Assembly: GCF_000154785.2 (NCBI RefSeq)
Contig: NC_015730.1
Coordinates: forward strand, 4,301,501-4,365,500
DNA from: Roseobacter litoralis Och 149
GTDB taxonomy: Bacteria > Pseudomonadota > Alphaproteobacteria > Rhodobacterales > Rhodobacteraceae
Direction of reading: 5' to 3'
Length of the DNA: 64,000 nucleotides
Each line of letters starts with the position of its first letter. Position 1 is the first letter of the stretch. A model generated the notes under the pieces. That model was not told where the DNA came from and did not search any database. It saw only the letters and a list, made by a program, of their open reading frames with translations. Shown here piece by piece: positions 56,532 to 64,000 of the stretch. The position numbers and the translations under genes were made by a program.

Positions 56532-57007
56532 GCATATTCGAAACGACCAGCCTGCGCGTGGCGGGTGTTGAGGTCGATGGTAAGACTGCCGAAGCGATCA
56601 GCGGTCGGCACAACATCATCGAAATGACGCAGGCCGCCGAGGATGCGGTTTTACGCCCGCGCGATGCCGGTGCTTTTGGTCACGATCTGCGGGCGGCATT
56701 GGCGGCGCGGGTTGCAAGGTTGGCGGAGGATGACGCGCTGGCGTCCCACTACCTTGCAAAGGCAGGGAACAAGGCTGCGCTGGCTGATCCCTCTGAAACC
56801 GGGGCGGCGCAGGGACTGTCCGCCGTTCTGGCCTTTGTCGACAAGGTCGCCAATCAGACCCGCGATATTGCGGCTGAGGATGTTTCCGGCTTGCAGACGG
56901 CAGGCGTTGAGGATGCGGATATCGTGCGGCTTTGTGAACTGGTGGCGTTTCTGGCCTATCAAACCCGCCTCATCGCCGGGTTGCGTTTGATGCAAGGGGC
57001 CGCGTGA
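56528..57007 (+). CDS. CMD-like protein lacking the redox Cys pair
   Basis: This 159-residue helical protein begins MSIFETTSLRVAGVEVDGKT and includes ALAARVARLAEDDALASHYL, LSAVLAFVDKVANQTRDIAA and LCELVAFLAYQTRLIAGLRL. It resembles the carboxymuconolactone-decarboxylase/AhpD fold but has no CxxC. Such proteins occur as the partner of an AhpD-like protein (compare the TIGR04029/TIGR04030 paired families, recalled from memory). It overlaps both neighbours (4 bases with the flavoprotein, 1 base with the next gene). Confidence 0.75.
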   Translation: MSIFETTSLRVAGVEVDGKTAEAISGRHNIIEMTQAAEDAVLRPRDAGAFGHDLRAALAARVARLAEDDALASHYLAKAGNKAALADPSETGAAQGLSAVLAFVDKVANQTRDIAAEDVSGLQTAGVEDADIVRLCELVAFLAYQTRLIAGLRLMQGAA

Positions 57008-57594
57008 TGGCCCGTGTCATTCATAAATTCACCCGCAATGTACCGCATTGGCAGCCACGTCTGACGCCGGTCAAACTGGCCGAGGCCACGCCGGAACAGC
57101 TTGAGGCGCTTCAGGTCACGCCGTCAAATACCAAAGTGTCGGATTATGTGCTGACGCTGGCGCATGACGTGGAAAGCCTCAAGGTGCGTTCGCCTTTGTT
57201 CAACGCGATCATGTATGACGCTGGCGGGTTGTCGCGCTCGGAACGCGAGTTGGGCGCGCTGGCGGCATCCATGGTCAACCGCTGCATCTATTGTGCGGCT
57301 GTGCATGCGGATCGTCATGCCAAGATCGAGAAAGACACGACGACAACGGATGCCCTGTTCGCCGCGGGCGAAAAGGCCGATCTGAATCCCAGAGAACGGG
57401 CGATATTCGACTTCGCCCGCAAGTCAGCAGAGGCACCGCCCACCGCCGGCAAGGCGGATATGGAGGCGTTGCGGCAGGCCGGTTTGTCGGATGCGGAAAT
57501 CCTTGATCTGATCCTGTCGGCGGCTCTTTTTGGTTGGGCCAACCGTTTGATGCACGTGCTCGGTGATCCTGTGCGCAAGACGGAGGACGCATGA
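57007..57594 (+). CDS. AhpD-like peroxidase-related protein
   Basis: This 195-residue CMD-family protein has an ATG at 57007 overlapping the preceding TGA by one base (a GTG at 57004 is alternative). The redox site is NRCIYCAAVHADRHAKI with C-x2-C and the following His, as in AhpD-type peroxidase-related enzymes. SPLFNAIMYDAGGLSRSERE and DAEILDLILSAALFGWANRL are family motifs. It likely handles peroxide or a reactive product formed by the flavoenzyme (inference). The stop overlaps the next gene by 4 bases. Confidence 0.87.
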   Translation: MARVIHKFTRNVPHWQPRLTPVKLAEATPEQLEALQVTPSNTKVSDYVLTLAHDVESLKVRSPLFNAIMYDAGGLSRSERELGALAASMVNRCIYCAAVHADRHAKIEKDTTTTDALFAAGEKADLNPRERAIFDFARKSAEAPPTAGKADMEALRQAGLSDAEILDLILSAALFGWANRLMHVLGDPVRKTEDA

Positions 57595-58697
57595 GCGACG
57601 CGGTACGCATAGGGATCACCGGGGCAGGTTCGGTTGCCTTTGGCACCGCTGCATTGTTGCACCAGCAAGGGCATGATCCGATGCTCTGGTCCCCTTCCGG
57701 TGCCGGGACCGAGGCGCTGAAAACTGCACCACTGCAGGCTTCGGGCGCAATTGAGGTCACGTTCGAACCGCGCATCGCGGGTTCTGCCGCGGAACTGGCG
57801 CGGGAAAACGACATTCTGCTGCTGGCCCTGCCCGCCTATGGGCACAAGGCGGTCATGGACGCGCTGGCACCGCATATCCGCGACGGACAGCATGTCATCA
57901 TTTCCTCCCATGCATCCCTGGGGGCGGTCTATATGATGCAACTGCTGGCGGCGCGCGGCATCAAAGCGCCCATTACCGCATGGGGGACGACGGTCGTGAC
58001 CGGCAGGCGGCAGACCGGCAGTGCCGTGCAGGTCAATACCGTGCGCAAACGCGTTGATCTTTGCACCGTGCCTGACACGCAGTCGGATCGCGCCCTTGAT
58101 GAGTGCAAACGGCTTTTCGGCGACCGGTTCCAGCAGCGCGACGGGTTGCTGGCGATCTCCCTGTCCAACCTCAACCCGCAAAACCACATGGGCATCGCCC
58201 TTGGCAACATCACCCGAATGGAGCGGGGCGAGACATGGAGCCAAGGCCAGAATGTGACCCCAACCGTGGGGCGGTTGCTGGAGCAGCTTGATCTGGAACG
58301 GCTTGCCATTGCCGAGGCGCTGGGGTTGCAGGTCAAGACCATATTCGAGCACTTCCATCTGAGTTTTCATGTGCCCGTGGCCTCGATTTCCGAGATGAAC
58401 CAACAGATGCACGCGCAGGGCAATGGCGGCACCGGACCTGCCAGTGCCGACAGTCGATATGTGACCGAAGATGTGCCCTATGGGTTGCAACTGACCGCTG
58501 TTCTGGGCCAGCTTGCCGGGATACCTGCGCCGCTGCATGAGGCGGGGATCGCGATATTTTCCGCCATGTACGGCCGTGATTTCAGTAAGGAGAATGCGCT
58601 TTTGGCAGCACTGGAGCTGGATAAGTTTACCCTTGATGACCTGACGCAGGCCGCCCGTACCGGCCTGCTCGGGACGGCACCATCGGTGCCACAATAA
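57591..58697 (+). CDS. NAD(P)-dependent octopine/nopaline dehydrogenase-like enzyme
   Basis: This 368-residue dehydrogenase has the Rossmann motif IGITGAGSVAFGTAALLHQQ near the start and the octopine-dehydrogenase C-terminal region with NPQNHMGIALGNITRMERGE and HFHLSFHVPVASISEMNQQM. Opine dehydrogenases join or split an amino acid and a 2-oxo acid with NAD(P). Together with the following polyamine-type importer it suggests metabolism of an amino-acid-derived conjugate, but the substrate is unknown. It is coupled by a 4-base overlap to the upstream gene. Confidence 0.87.
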   Translation: MSDAVRIGITGAGSVAFGTAALLHQQGHDPMLWSPSGAGTEALKTAPLQASGAIEVTFEPRIAGSAAELARENDILLLALPAYGHKAVMDALAPHIRDGQHVIISSHASLGAVYMMQLLAARGIKAPITAWGTTVVTGRRQTGSAVQVNTVRKRVDLCTVPDTQSDRALDECKRLFGDRFQQRDGLLAISLSNLNPQNHMGIALGNITRMERGETWSQGQNVTPTVGRLLEQLDLERLAIAEALGLQVKTIFEHFHLSFHVPVASISEMNQQMHAQGNGGTGPASADSRYVTEDVPYGLQLTAVLGQLAGIPAPLHEAGIAIFSAMYGRDFSKENALLAALELDKFTLDDLTQAARTGLLGTAPSVPQ

Positions 58698-58741
58698 TAA
58701 ACGATGCGGAAATCACTTCACCCAACAAGGAGACCTGAGAC

Positions 58742-59848
58742 ATGACGAAACTGATTTACGACCGCCGCCGCTTTCTGGGCACTGCTGCGATGACGGGTGT
58801 GGCGCTTGCCAGCCCGGCGTATCTGCGCCGTGCCTCCGCTTCGGGCGGGGAGGTCAACATCTGGACCTATAACGATTTTGTGCCCGCCGCCTTCAAGGAC
58901 CAGTTCGAAGCTGAAACCGGCATTAAGGTCAACGTCCGCCTCGTGGACGATCAGGGCAAGCAGTTCAACCTGCTGGCCGCCGAAGCCCCGAACCCGACGG
59001 TCGATATCATGACGGTTGCCGGGCACCGGTTCCTGCAGTTCATCGACAGCGAATTGCTGGCACCGCTGGATACCGACCGTCTGGCGAATTGGGGCAACAT
59101 CAACCCGACGTTCTCCGAAAGCGACTGGGCCACGATCAACGGCAACAAATGGGGCGCGCCGATCCTGTCGGGCATGGAGGTTCTGTCCTACAACACCGAT
59201 CTGGTGAGCGCGGATGAAGTCAAAAGCTGGAACGCTCTGTTCTCCGAGAAATTCAAAGGTCAAACCGCCTATATCATTCAGGACATGATGTCGATCATCA
59301 TGCTCAAGATGGGCTATGACGGTAATATGGTCGCCTATATGGACGATCCGGAAAAAGCCGCCGCCATCGTCGAAGAGGCCAAGCAATTCCTGATCGAGCA
59401 TAAACCGCTGGTGCGCAAATACTACGACAGCGGTGCCGAAATTCAGCAGATGTTCGTCAATCAGGACATCGCGCTTGGTCATAGCTGGAACGGCCCTGCG
59501 GCTGCCTTGATCAACGATGGCTTCCCGCTGGCGATGACTATCCCCGAGGAAGGGTCCTACGGCTTTGTCTATACCTATAATATCGCCAACAACGCGCCGA
59601 ATGTGGACAACGCCTATACGTTCATCAATGCGATCCTCGCCTCGCCCGAGATCGGCGCGGCCATGACCAAGGCATCGGGCTTTATCTCGACCTACAAGGA
59701 TGCATCGAACCACCTCACGGATCTGGAAAAGAAATCAACGGCCTTCCCGGATGAGGAACTGGCCAGATTGCAGTTCTTCCGCGCTGAGGCGAACAAGATG
59801 AAATACGAACTGGTTGATCCGGCCGTCGAAGCGGTCAAAGCCGCCTGA
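58742..59848 (+). CDS. ABC substrate-binding protein (PotD/polyamine-like)
   Basis: This 368-residue protein has a Tat-type signal (DRRRFLGTAAMTGVALAS) and the PotD-like core VNIWTYNDFVPAAFKDQFEA, VDIMTVAGHRFLQFIDSELL, KWGAPILSGMEVLSYNTDLV and IALGHSWNGPAAALINDGFP. It is the periplasmic binding protein of the following PotB/PotC/PotA-like transporter. The ligand may be a polyamine or an amine-containing compound. The gene begins 44 bases after the dehydrogenase. Confidence 0.92.
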   Translation: MTKLIYDRRRFLGTAAMTGVALASPAYLRRASASGGEVNIWTYNDFVPAAFKDQFEAETGIKVNVRLVDDQGKQFNLLAAEAPNPTVDIMTVAGHRFLQFIDSELLAPLDTDRLANWGNINPTFSESDWATINGNKWGAPILSGMEVLSYNTDLVSADEVKSWNALFSEKFKGQTAYIIQDMMSIIMLKMGYDGNMVAYMDDPEKAAAIVEEAKQFLIEHKPLVRKYYDSGAEIQQMFVNQDIALGHSWNGPAAALINDGFPLAMTIPEEGSYGFVYTYNIANNAPNVDNAYTFINAILASPEIGAAMTKASGFISTYKDASNHLTDLEKKSTAFPDEELARLQFFRAEANKMKYELVDPAVEAVKAA

Positions 59849-59925
59849 TCTTGCGCTAACTTCTCCCCGCGCGCCCCTTTCCGGCGGGCGGGGACCCTGA
59901 ACTTTTCCACCAAAGGAACCTGTCC

Positions 59926-60903
59926 ATGCGCAACGAGGCCGCGGCCCAAGGCAGCATCCCGCAAAACGGGGGCGATCGCACGTTCTGGGGGCGTCTTTCC
60001 GGCTGGACGGCTTATCGCACGGTGATGGGCATCGCCACGGCATCGCCCCGGCGGCAGTTCATCATTCTGGCAGCTTTTCCGATCCTTTGGGTTTTGACGC
60101 AGCATTTGGGTCCGATGGTGCAGATGCTGCGCGTCAGCCTGTTGGATGCCTACCCCGTCGCCCCCGGCGTCGAACAGAGCTTCACGTTGGACAATTACGC
60201 GCGCTTTTTCGGCGATCAGATTTTCTGGCAACCCTTCTTTCGCACGCTGAGCTTTGCGGCGGTTTTTACCTTTTGCACGCTGATCCTGACCTATCCCGTG
60301 GCTTATTTCCTTGCGCGTCACGTCAGCCGCAAGAACCGGATGTTATTGCTATTATTGCTTCTTATTCCATTCTGGGTGGGGGAGATCGTGCGCACCTACG
60401 CGATCATGATCCTGTTGGGCAATACCGGTGCGGTCAATCTGGTGTTGCAGTGGTTTGGCTTGATCGACCGGCCCATCCCTTTCATGTACACCAGCTTTTC
60501 CATGGGGGTCGGCATCGTTTACCTGACTGCCCTATACATGCTTTTGCCGCTTTATTCCGCGCTGGAGAAACTGCCCAATAGCTATAACGAAGCCGCCGCT
60601 GACCTCGGTGCAGGGGCGTGGACCCGCTTTCGCCGCGTGACATTGCCCCTGACGTTTGAGGGGATATCGTCGGGCTGCACGCTGGTGTTCCTGATCTCGA
60701 CCGGGTTTTACGCCACGCCGGTGCTGTTGGGCGGGCCGTCCACCACCGTCTTTGCACAAACCATTGCGGGGTTCTTCCACGTGGCGGGGGATGAATGGCC
60801 CACGGGCGCTGCCTTTGCCACCATCATGTTTGCGGGTGCGATCGTGCTCACGGCTGTGTTCCAAAAGCTGATGTATGCGCTGCGCAAGGGAGACACCAAA
60901 TGA
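59926..60903 (+). CDS. ABC permease (PotB-like)
   Basis: This 325-residue membrane protein has six or seven helices. RRQFIILAAFPILWVLTQHL, VEQSFTLDNYARFFGDQIFW and the EAA-type loop YNEAAADLGAGAWTRFRRVT are typical of polyamine/opine permeases. It pairs with the next permease, whose start overlaps its stop by 4 bases. Confidence 0.92.
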   Translation: MRNEAAAQGSIPQNGGDRTFWGRLSGWTAYRTVMGIATASPRRQFIILAAFPILWVLTQHLGPMVQMLRVSLLDAYPVAPGVEQSFTLDNYARFFGDQIFWQPFFRTLSFAAVFTFCTLILTYPVAYFLARHVSRKNRMLLLLLLLIPFWVGEIVRTYAIMILLGNTGAVNLVLQWFGLIDRPIPFMYTSFSMGVGIVYLTALYMLLPLYSALEKLPNSYNEAAADLGAGAWTRFRRVTLPLTFEGISSGCTLVFLISTGFYATPVLLGGPSTTVFAQTIAGFFHVAGDEWPTGAAFATIMFAGAIVLTAVFQKLMYALRKGDTK

Positions 60904-61691
60904 ACCGCGGCAATCGCATCCTGTTGTCCTGCATCTATTGGGCCTTTGTGCTCTATGTGTTTGTGCCGCTGCTTTTGATGATCCTGATGGGGTTCAAGGA
61001 CAGCAAATTCATCGGGTTTCCCATCCGATCCTGGACACTGGATTGGTATTTGGGCGTCTTTGCCGATGCTGAACTGCTGTCCACTTTGGGGTATTCGGTG
61101 ACCATTGCGATCCTGTCGACGTTGATCTCTATCGTGGTGGGCACATGGATCGCCGTGCTGCTGGAGGGGCGCAAGTTTATGGGCCGGGCGGCTGTCTTTG
61201 GCCTCACGCTGCTGCCAGCCCTCGTGCCGGGTATCATCTCCGCCATCGCCTTTCGCATTTATGCCCGCTGGCTGGGGATCGAGCCGGGGATGGGCGCGAT
61301 TATCTGGGCACATGCGGTGCATAACGTGCCCTTTGTGGTGCTTGTTGTCATGGCACGGCTGTCGACCCTGCCGAAAAGCCAGATTGAGGCGGCGCGCGAT
61401 CTGGGGGCTGACCCGATCATCGCCTTTTTGCGCATCACCGTACCATACCTGATCCCCGCGATCCTAGGGGCCAGTATCTTTTGCCTGCTGCTCAGCTTTG
61501 ATGATTTCGTACGGTCGTTTTTCCTCGGGGGCTACGAACCAACGCTGCCAGTTCTGATTTTCGCCATGTTGAGGTCGGGCATGTCGCCTGAGATCAACGC
61601 CATCGCAACGGTTGCGCTGGTCCTGACAGCCGCCATTGGCATCTGGGCAGAACGCTTCACCCGCCGCATGAACAGGGATACAAATCCATGA
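60900..61691 (+). CDS. ABC permease (PotC-like)
   Basis: This 263-residue membrane protein starts at ATG 60900 (MNRGNRILLSCIYWAFVLYV), which removes a 35-residue out-of-character extension in the same frame. It has about six helices and the EAA loop SQIEAARDLGADPIIAFLRI, with FCLLLSFDDFVRSFFLGGYE. It forms a heterodimeric pore with the PotB-like permease. It overlaps the ATPase gene by 4 bases. Confidence 0.92.
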   Translation: MNRGNRILLSCIYWAFVLYVFVPLLLMILMGFKDSKFIGFPIRSWTLDWYLGVFADAELLSTLGYSVTIAILSTLISIVVGTWIAVLLEGRKFMGRAAVFGLTLLPALVPGIISAIAFRIYARWLGIEPGMGAIIWAHAVHNVPFVVLVVMARLSTLPKSQIEAARDLGADPIIAFLRITVPYLIPAILGASIFCLLLSFDDFVRSFFLGGYEPTLPVLIFAMLRSGMSPEINAIATVALVLTAAIGIWAERFTRRMNRDTNP

Positions 61692-62773
61692 GCGACGCAC
61701 ACCCCCTTGTCCGCATCGAAGGTATTTCCAAGAACTTTGGCGATACCGTTGCGCTGGATAATCTGACGCTGGACATCGCGCGCGGCGAGTTCGTGACGTT
61801 TCTTGGCCCCTCGGGCTGTGGCAAGTCAACGACGCTGCGTATCCTTGGCGGGTTTGAACGACCCGACAAAGGCCGCGTCATTCTGGATGGTGAGGATGTG
61901 ACCACGCAACCGCCCGAAAAGCGCCACGTCAACATGGTGTTTCAGGACTATGCGCTTTTTCCCCATATGACCGTGCGGCAGAATATTTCCTTCGGGCTTG
62001 AGCTGAAGGGCATGGATAAGGCGAATATAAAACGCCGTCAGGACGAGATCATGGCCTTTCTCGAACTGGATGGATTTGGGGATCGCTATCCCGGCCAGCT
62101 TTCGGGTGGGCAGCGACAGCGGGTGGCGCTGGCCCGCGCGCTTGCGCCTGATCCGGCCCTTTTGCTGCTGGACGAACCCTTGGGCGCGCTGGATGCCAAA
62201 CTGCGCGGGCAGGTTCAACAGGAACTGAAATCGATTCAGCGGCGCACGCATAAGACGTTCTTCTTTGTCACCCACGATCAGGAGGAAGCGTTGACCATGT
62301 CCGACCGTATCGTGGTGATGAACAAGGGCCGCGTTGAGCAAGACGGCACTCCCGAAGAGCTGTATTTTCACCCCGCAACCCGCTTCGTGGCAGAATTCAT
62401 CGGAGAGACGAACCTGCTTTCCGGTCAGATGCGCGGGCGCGAGGGCGACAGGATCGTAATGGACTGGTTCGGCCACACGCTCAGCGGTCATGCACCAGCC
62501 GGGCCGCTGAAAACGGGCGATGACATAACCGCTTCCGTCCGGCTGGAAAAACTGGGGTTCCACGCGGCGCGACCGGATTCAGCCAACGCCGTACAGGGCA
62601 AGGTTGTCGGTAAAACCTTTCTGGGCAGCCGCATGGCGCTCGACCTGATCATCGAAGAGACCGAAGGGGCGACCCTGCGCGCTTTCGTGGATGCGGAAAC
62701 TGGTCAAGCCGTCGGGTCGGACCCCGTATGGATTGGCTGGGACAGCGACAGTATGGCAGTGCTGCAAGACTAG
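61688..62773 (+). CDS. ABC ATPase (PotA-like)
   Basis: This 361-residue ATPase has Walker A GPSGCGKSTT (about residue 40), LSGGQRQRVALARALAPDPA (signature), Walker B LLLLDEPLGALDAKL and FVTHDQEEALTMSDRIVVMN. The C-terminal TOBE domain has GETNLLSGQMRGREGDRIVM. It energises the polyamine-type importer in this operon. It is the last gene of the run. Confidence 0.94.
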   Translation: MSDAHPLVRIEGISKNFGDTVALDNLTLDIARGEFVTFLGPSGCGKSTTLRILGGFERPDKGRVILDGEDVTTQPPEKRHVNMVFQDYALFPHMTVRQNISFGLELKGMDKANIKRRQDEIMAFLELDGFGDRYPGQLSGGQRQRVALARALAPDPALLLLDEPLGALDAKLRGQVQQELKSIQRRTHKTFFFVTHDQEEALTMSDRIVVMNKGRVEQDGTPEELYFHPATRFVAEFIGETNLLSGQMRGREGDRIVMDWFGHTLSGHAPAGPLKTGDDITASVRLEKLGFHAARPDSANAVQGKVVGKTFLGSRMALDLIIEETEGATLRAFVDAETGQAVGSDPVWIGWDSDSMAVLQD

Positions 62774-62837
62774 ACCTTGCCCAAAAATCACCTCTCCCCC
62801 CCTGTGCGCGCAGGTAAACGCCCGGGTTGATGGACTG

Positions 62838-62856
62838 CTCAGATCGTTCATCTGAG
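62838..62856. repeat. Inverted repeat, 7-bp stem
   Basis: CTCAGAT and ATCTGAG are perfectly complementary around CGTTC, 65 bases after the PotA-like stop. The site could be a transcription end or a binding site. No T run follows. Confidence 0.45.
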
Positions 62857-62944
62857 GTCCGTTCCAGAACCATCAAACCGGCGTTCGCAACGAATTTTTC
62901 TGTGCTGTAAACTTGTTCGAAAGGACGGTTTGAGACATACGACT

Positions 62945-62962
62945 TGAGCCGGATTTGGCTCA
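62945..62962. repeat. Inverted repeat, 6-bp stem
   Basis: TGAGCC and GGCTCA flank GGATTT, 177 bases before the protease start. Possible operator or structural element; weak evidence. Confidence 0.35.
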
Positions 62963-63138
62963 GATATCAACAATGCAGCAGAACCAGAAAAGAAAAGTCC
63001 CCAAGCAAACGGCAAGGACAGATTTTTGAAACTTCACTTTATCTACAGTTGCAACAAAGCAGGAAACGCGTTCTTGGCTTTCGGTTTGAAACGCAAAACT
63101 GGTTGGCAGTGTCAGGACCATTTAGAAGGACGGGCACA

Positions 63139-63876
63139 TTGCCATTTTTAAAAACGCTGTTTTGCGGATTTGTCGTTTCCGTTTGCCTCACGACCCTTGC
63201 GTTGAGTGAGGGCTTGCCAGTGGTTGATGGGTCGACACGGTCAGATTGGACCGCGGTGGGCGCCGTGATTGCGCAAGGAACCGAAGGTGGATCAAGTTGC
63301 AGCGGAACATTGGTCGCGCCGGATTTGATCATCACCGCAGCACATTGTACCACCCAGAAAGAAGGGTTGCTCGACAGCCTGCGTTTCTTTGCCGGTCAGG
63401 ATGGGACCCGATTTGTCGCAAGCAGCGGGTCGAGCGACATCATCCGCCATCCAGATTGGGCAGATGCGACTGGCTCAGACAAATACCGGTTCGACGTGGC
63501 CGTCGTTCGTTTGAGCCGTCCTATTTCGCGGGATGTGGTAAGCCCGGTGCTGCTCGTGCCTGCCCAGCGGCGTTTGCCACAAGAGGCCGTATTTCTAGGG
63601 TATCAGAATGACACTGGTCCACGTCTTCACGGTCGCTTTGATTGCGCTCTTTATCCGCTAACGACCCAAGGGCTTCTCACGTCTGAGTGTCACGTGATCA
63701 GGGGAAATTCGGGTGGCGCGGTTGTGGTTCGACTGGAGCAGAACTGGTATCTGGCCGGGACAATCGTCGCCCGCAGGGAGCCAGAGGGAACCGCGCTGGC
63801 GGCTCAGTTGAACGATTGGCTGCGCGGCCATGTCAGCGCTGCGTTGAATAGAGAAGCGCAGCGGCTGGCCAGATGA
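63139..63876 (+). CDS. Secreted trypsin-like serine protease
   Basis: This 245-residue S1-family protease starts at TTG 63139 (AAGGA upstream), which gives a clean signal peptide (PFLKTLFCGFVVSVCLTTLA). The catalytic triad is visible: His in LIITAAHCTTQ, Asp in FDVAVVRLSRP and Ser in IRGNSGGAVVV. Cys residues in SCSGTLVAPD and CHVIRGNSGG may pair. The longer open frame (from 62944) is rejected because the extra N-terminus is charged and lacks a signal. It probably acts in the periplasm or outside. The target is unknown. Confidence 0.87.
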   Translation: MPFLKTLFCGFVVSVCLTTLALSEGLPVVDGSTRSDWTAVGAVIAQGTEGGSSCSGTLVAPDLIITAAHCTTQKEGLLDSLRFFAGQDGTRFVASSGSSDIIRHPDWADATGSDKYRFDVAVVRLSRPISRDVVSPVLLVPAQRRLPQEAVFLGYQNDTGPRLHGRFDCALYPLTTQGLLTSECHVIRGNSGGAVVVRLEQNWYLAGTIVARREPEGTALAAQLNDWLRGHVSAALNREAQRLAR

Positions 63877-64000
63877 AGGTTGAAACGCTTCCGCTTTTAT
63901 ACTGACACGTGATCGGTTTGCCGCTTATGGGCAACCCGGGCGCATTTCGTTTGGGAATGCCCGTTCTGCTTATCCCCTCAGTCCTGAGCATGGGCGTGGA
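63877..64000 (+). other. Right edge, short open frame of uncertain status
   Basis: A frame from about 63909 (GTG) or 63927 (ATG) reads MGNPGAFRLGMPVLLIPSVL and stays open to the window end. It is too short to judge and no ribosome-binding site stands out. A partial exported protein is possible, but so is non-coding sequence. Confidence 0.2.

Larger units (their letters stand above)
62774..63138. other. Intergenic region with two inverted repeats
   Basis: These 365 bases separate the operon end from the protease. They contain CTCAGAT-N5-ATCTGAG (62838-62856) and TGAGCC-N6-GGCTCA (62945-62962). CTCAGAT recurs at the end of the second repeat (62959-62965). An open frame extends upstream of the protease start to 62944, but its lead (about 65 residues, Arg/Gln-rich) looks unlike a signal peptide, so I take it as non-coding. 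The repeats may be terminator or operator; this is not established. Confidence 0.5.

Noticed and set aside
62861..62870. GTTCCAGAAC, palindromic and similar to an SOS half-site pair
   Set aside because: The spacing (2 bases) is not the 7 of GTTC-N7-GTTC, so it does not match an SOS box.
62944..63138. Upstream extension of the protease frame to 62944
   Set aside because: The extension is Arg/Gln-rich with no signal peptide, while TTG 63139 gives a clean signal sequence and a ribosome-binding site.

Overview
The window is a chromosomal segment of an alphaproteobacterium, most likely a Rhodobacterales (Roseobacter-group) organism. This rests on the GC-rich coding style, a CcrM-type GANTC methyltransferase, several alphaproteobacterial protein families (DUF2125, DUF2794, DUF4170, DUF1203, the small CHCC zinc-finger protein), ImuB and DnaE2 with GTTC-N7-GTTC-type SOS boxes, and a lipid A/Kdo cluster. 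No rRNA, tRNA, CRISPR array, insertion sequence or phage gene was seen. Coding density is high, with many 4-base ATGA overlaps.

Layout. 1-1.7 kb: the N-terminal part of polA (running off the left edge), a 58-residue zinc-finger protein and a DUF1203 protein, all on the minus strand. 1.8-8.9 kb: dnaE2 behind a degenerate SOS box, then gpmI, an envC-like gene and ctpA. 9.2-18.5 kb: ilvD (minus), a 1040-residue ABC-like protein with a degenerate ATPase domain and a cyclic-nucleotide-binding tail, a CPBP protease, accD-folC, and zapE (minus). 18.7-24.7 kb: an MFS transporter, then a minus-strand run of alpha/beta hydrolase, ornithine-cyclodeaminase-like, HAD, YaiI, S-formylglutathione hydrolase and AEC transporter genes. 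25-30.4 kb: a TetR regulator, imuB with a perfect SOS box, DUF2794, NlpC/P60, an M17 aminopeptidase and an Hpt-like helical protein. 30.5-33 kb: beta-carbonic anhydrase, SbtA-like bicarbonate permease and SbtB-like PII protein, an apparent inorganic-carbon module, then an RHH-like hypothetical. 33.1-35.5 kb: a membrane GDPD phosphodiesterase overlapping a secreted phospholipase A2-like gene.

35.6-44.9 kb: asd, a DUF3095 cyclase-like protein, an HpcH/HpaI aldolase, a membrane-anchored winged-helix protein, two small secreted proteins, rnhB, ccrM (three GANTC sites in its promoter region), mutY, a DUF721/DciA-like gene and a DsbA-like thioredoxin. 45-51.3 kb (minus): lpxK, waaA, DUF4170, a CysQ-like phosphatase, pmbA/tldE and DUF2125. 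51.4-55 kb: SDR, enoyl-CoA hydratase, VIT1-type metal transporter and MFS genes. 55-62.8 kb: eight tightly packed plus-strand genes encoding a flavin oxidoreductase, two CMD/AhpD-like proteins, an opine-dehydrogenase-like enzyme and a complete polyamine-type ABC importer. This looks like an uncharacterised uptake-and-catabolism operon. The window ends with a secreted trypsin-like protease.

The strongest candidates for new biology are the 55-62.8 kb operon, the pseudo-ABC/cNMP protein beside a CPBP protease, the carbonic anhydrase-SbtA-SbtB module, the PLA2-GDPD pair, the membrane winged-helix regulator, the DUF3095 cyclase-like protein, and the dispersed SOS mutasome genes with a DnaE2 lacking its usual C-terminal OB region. 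Functions are assigned by reading the translations and recalling families. No database search was run.
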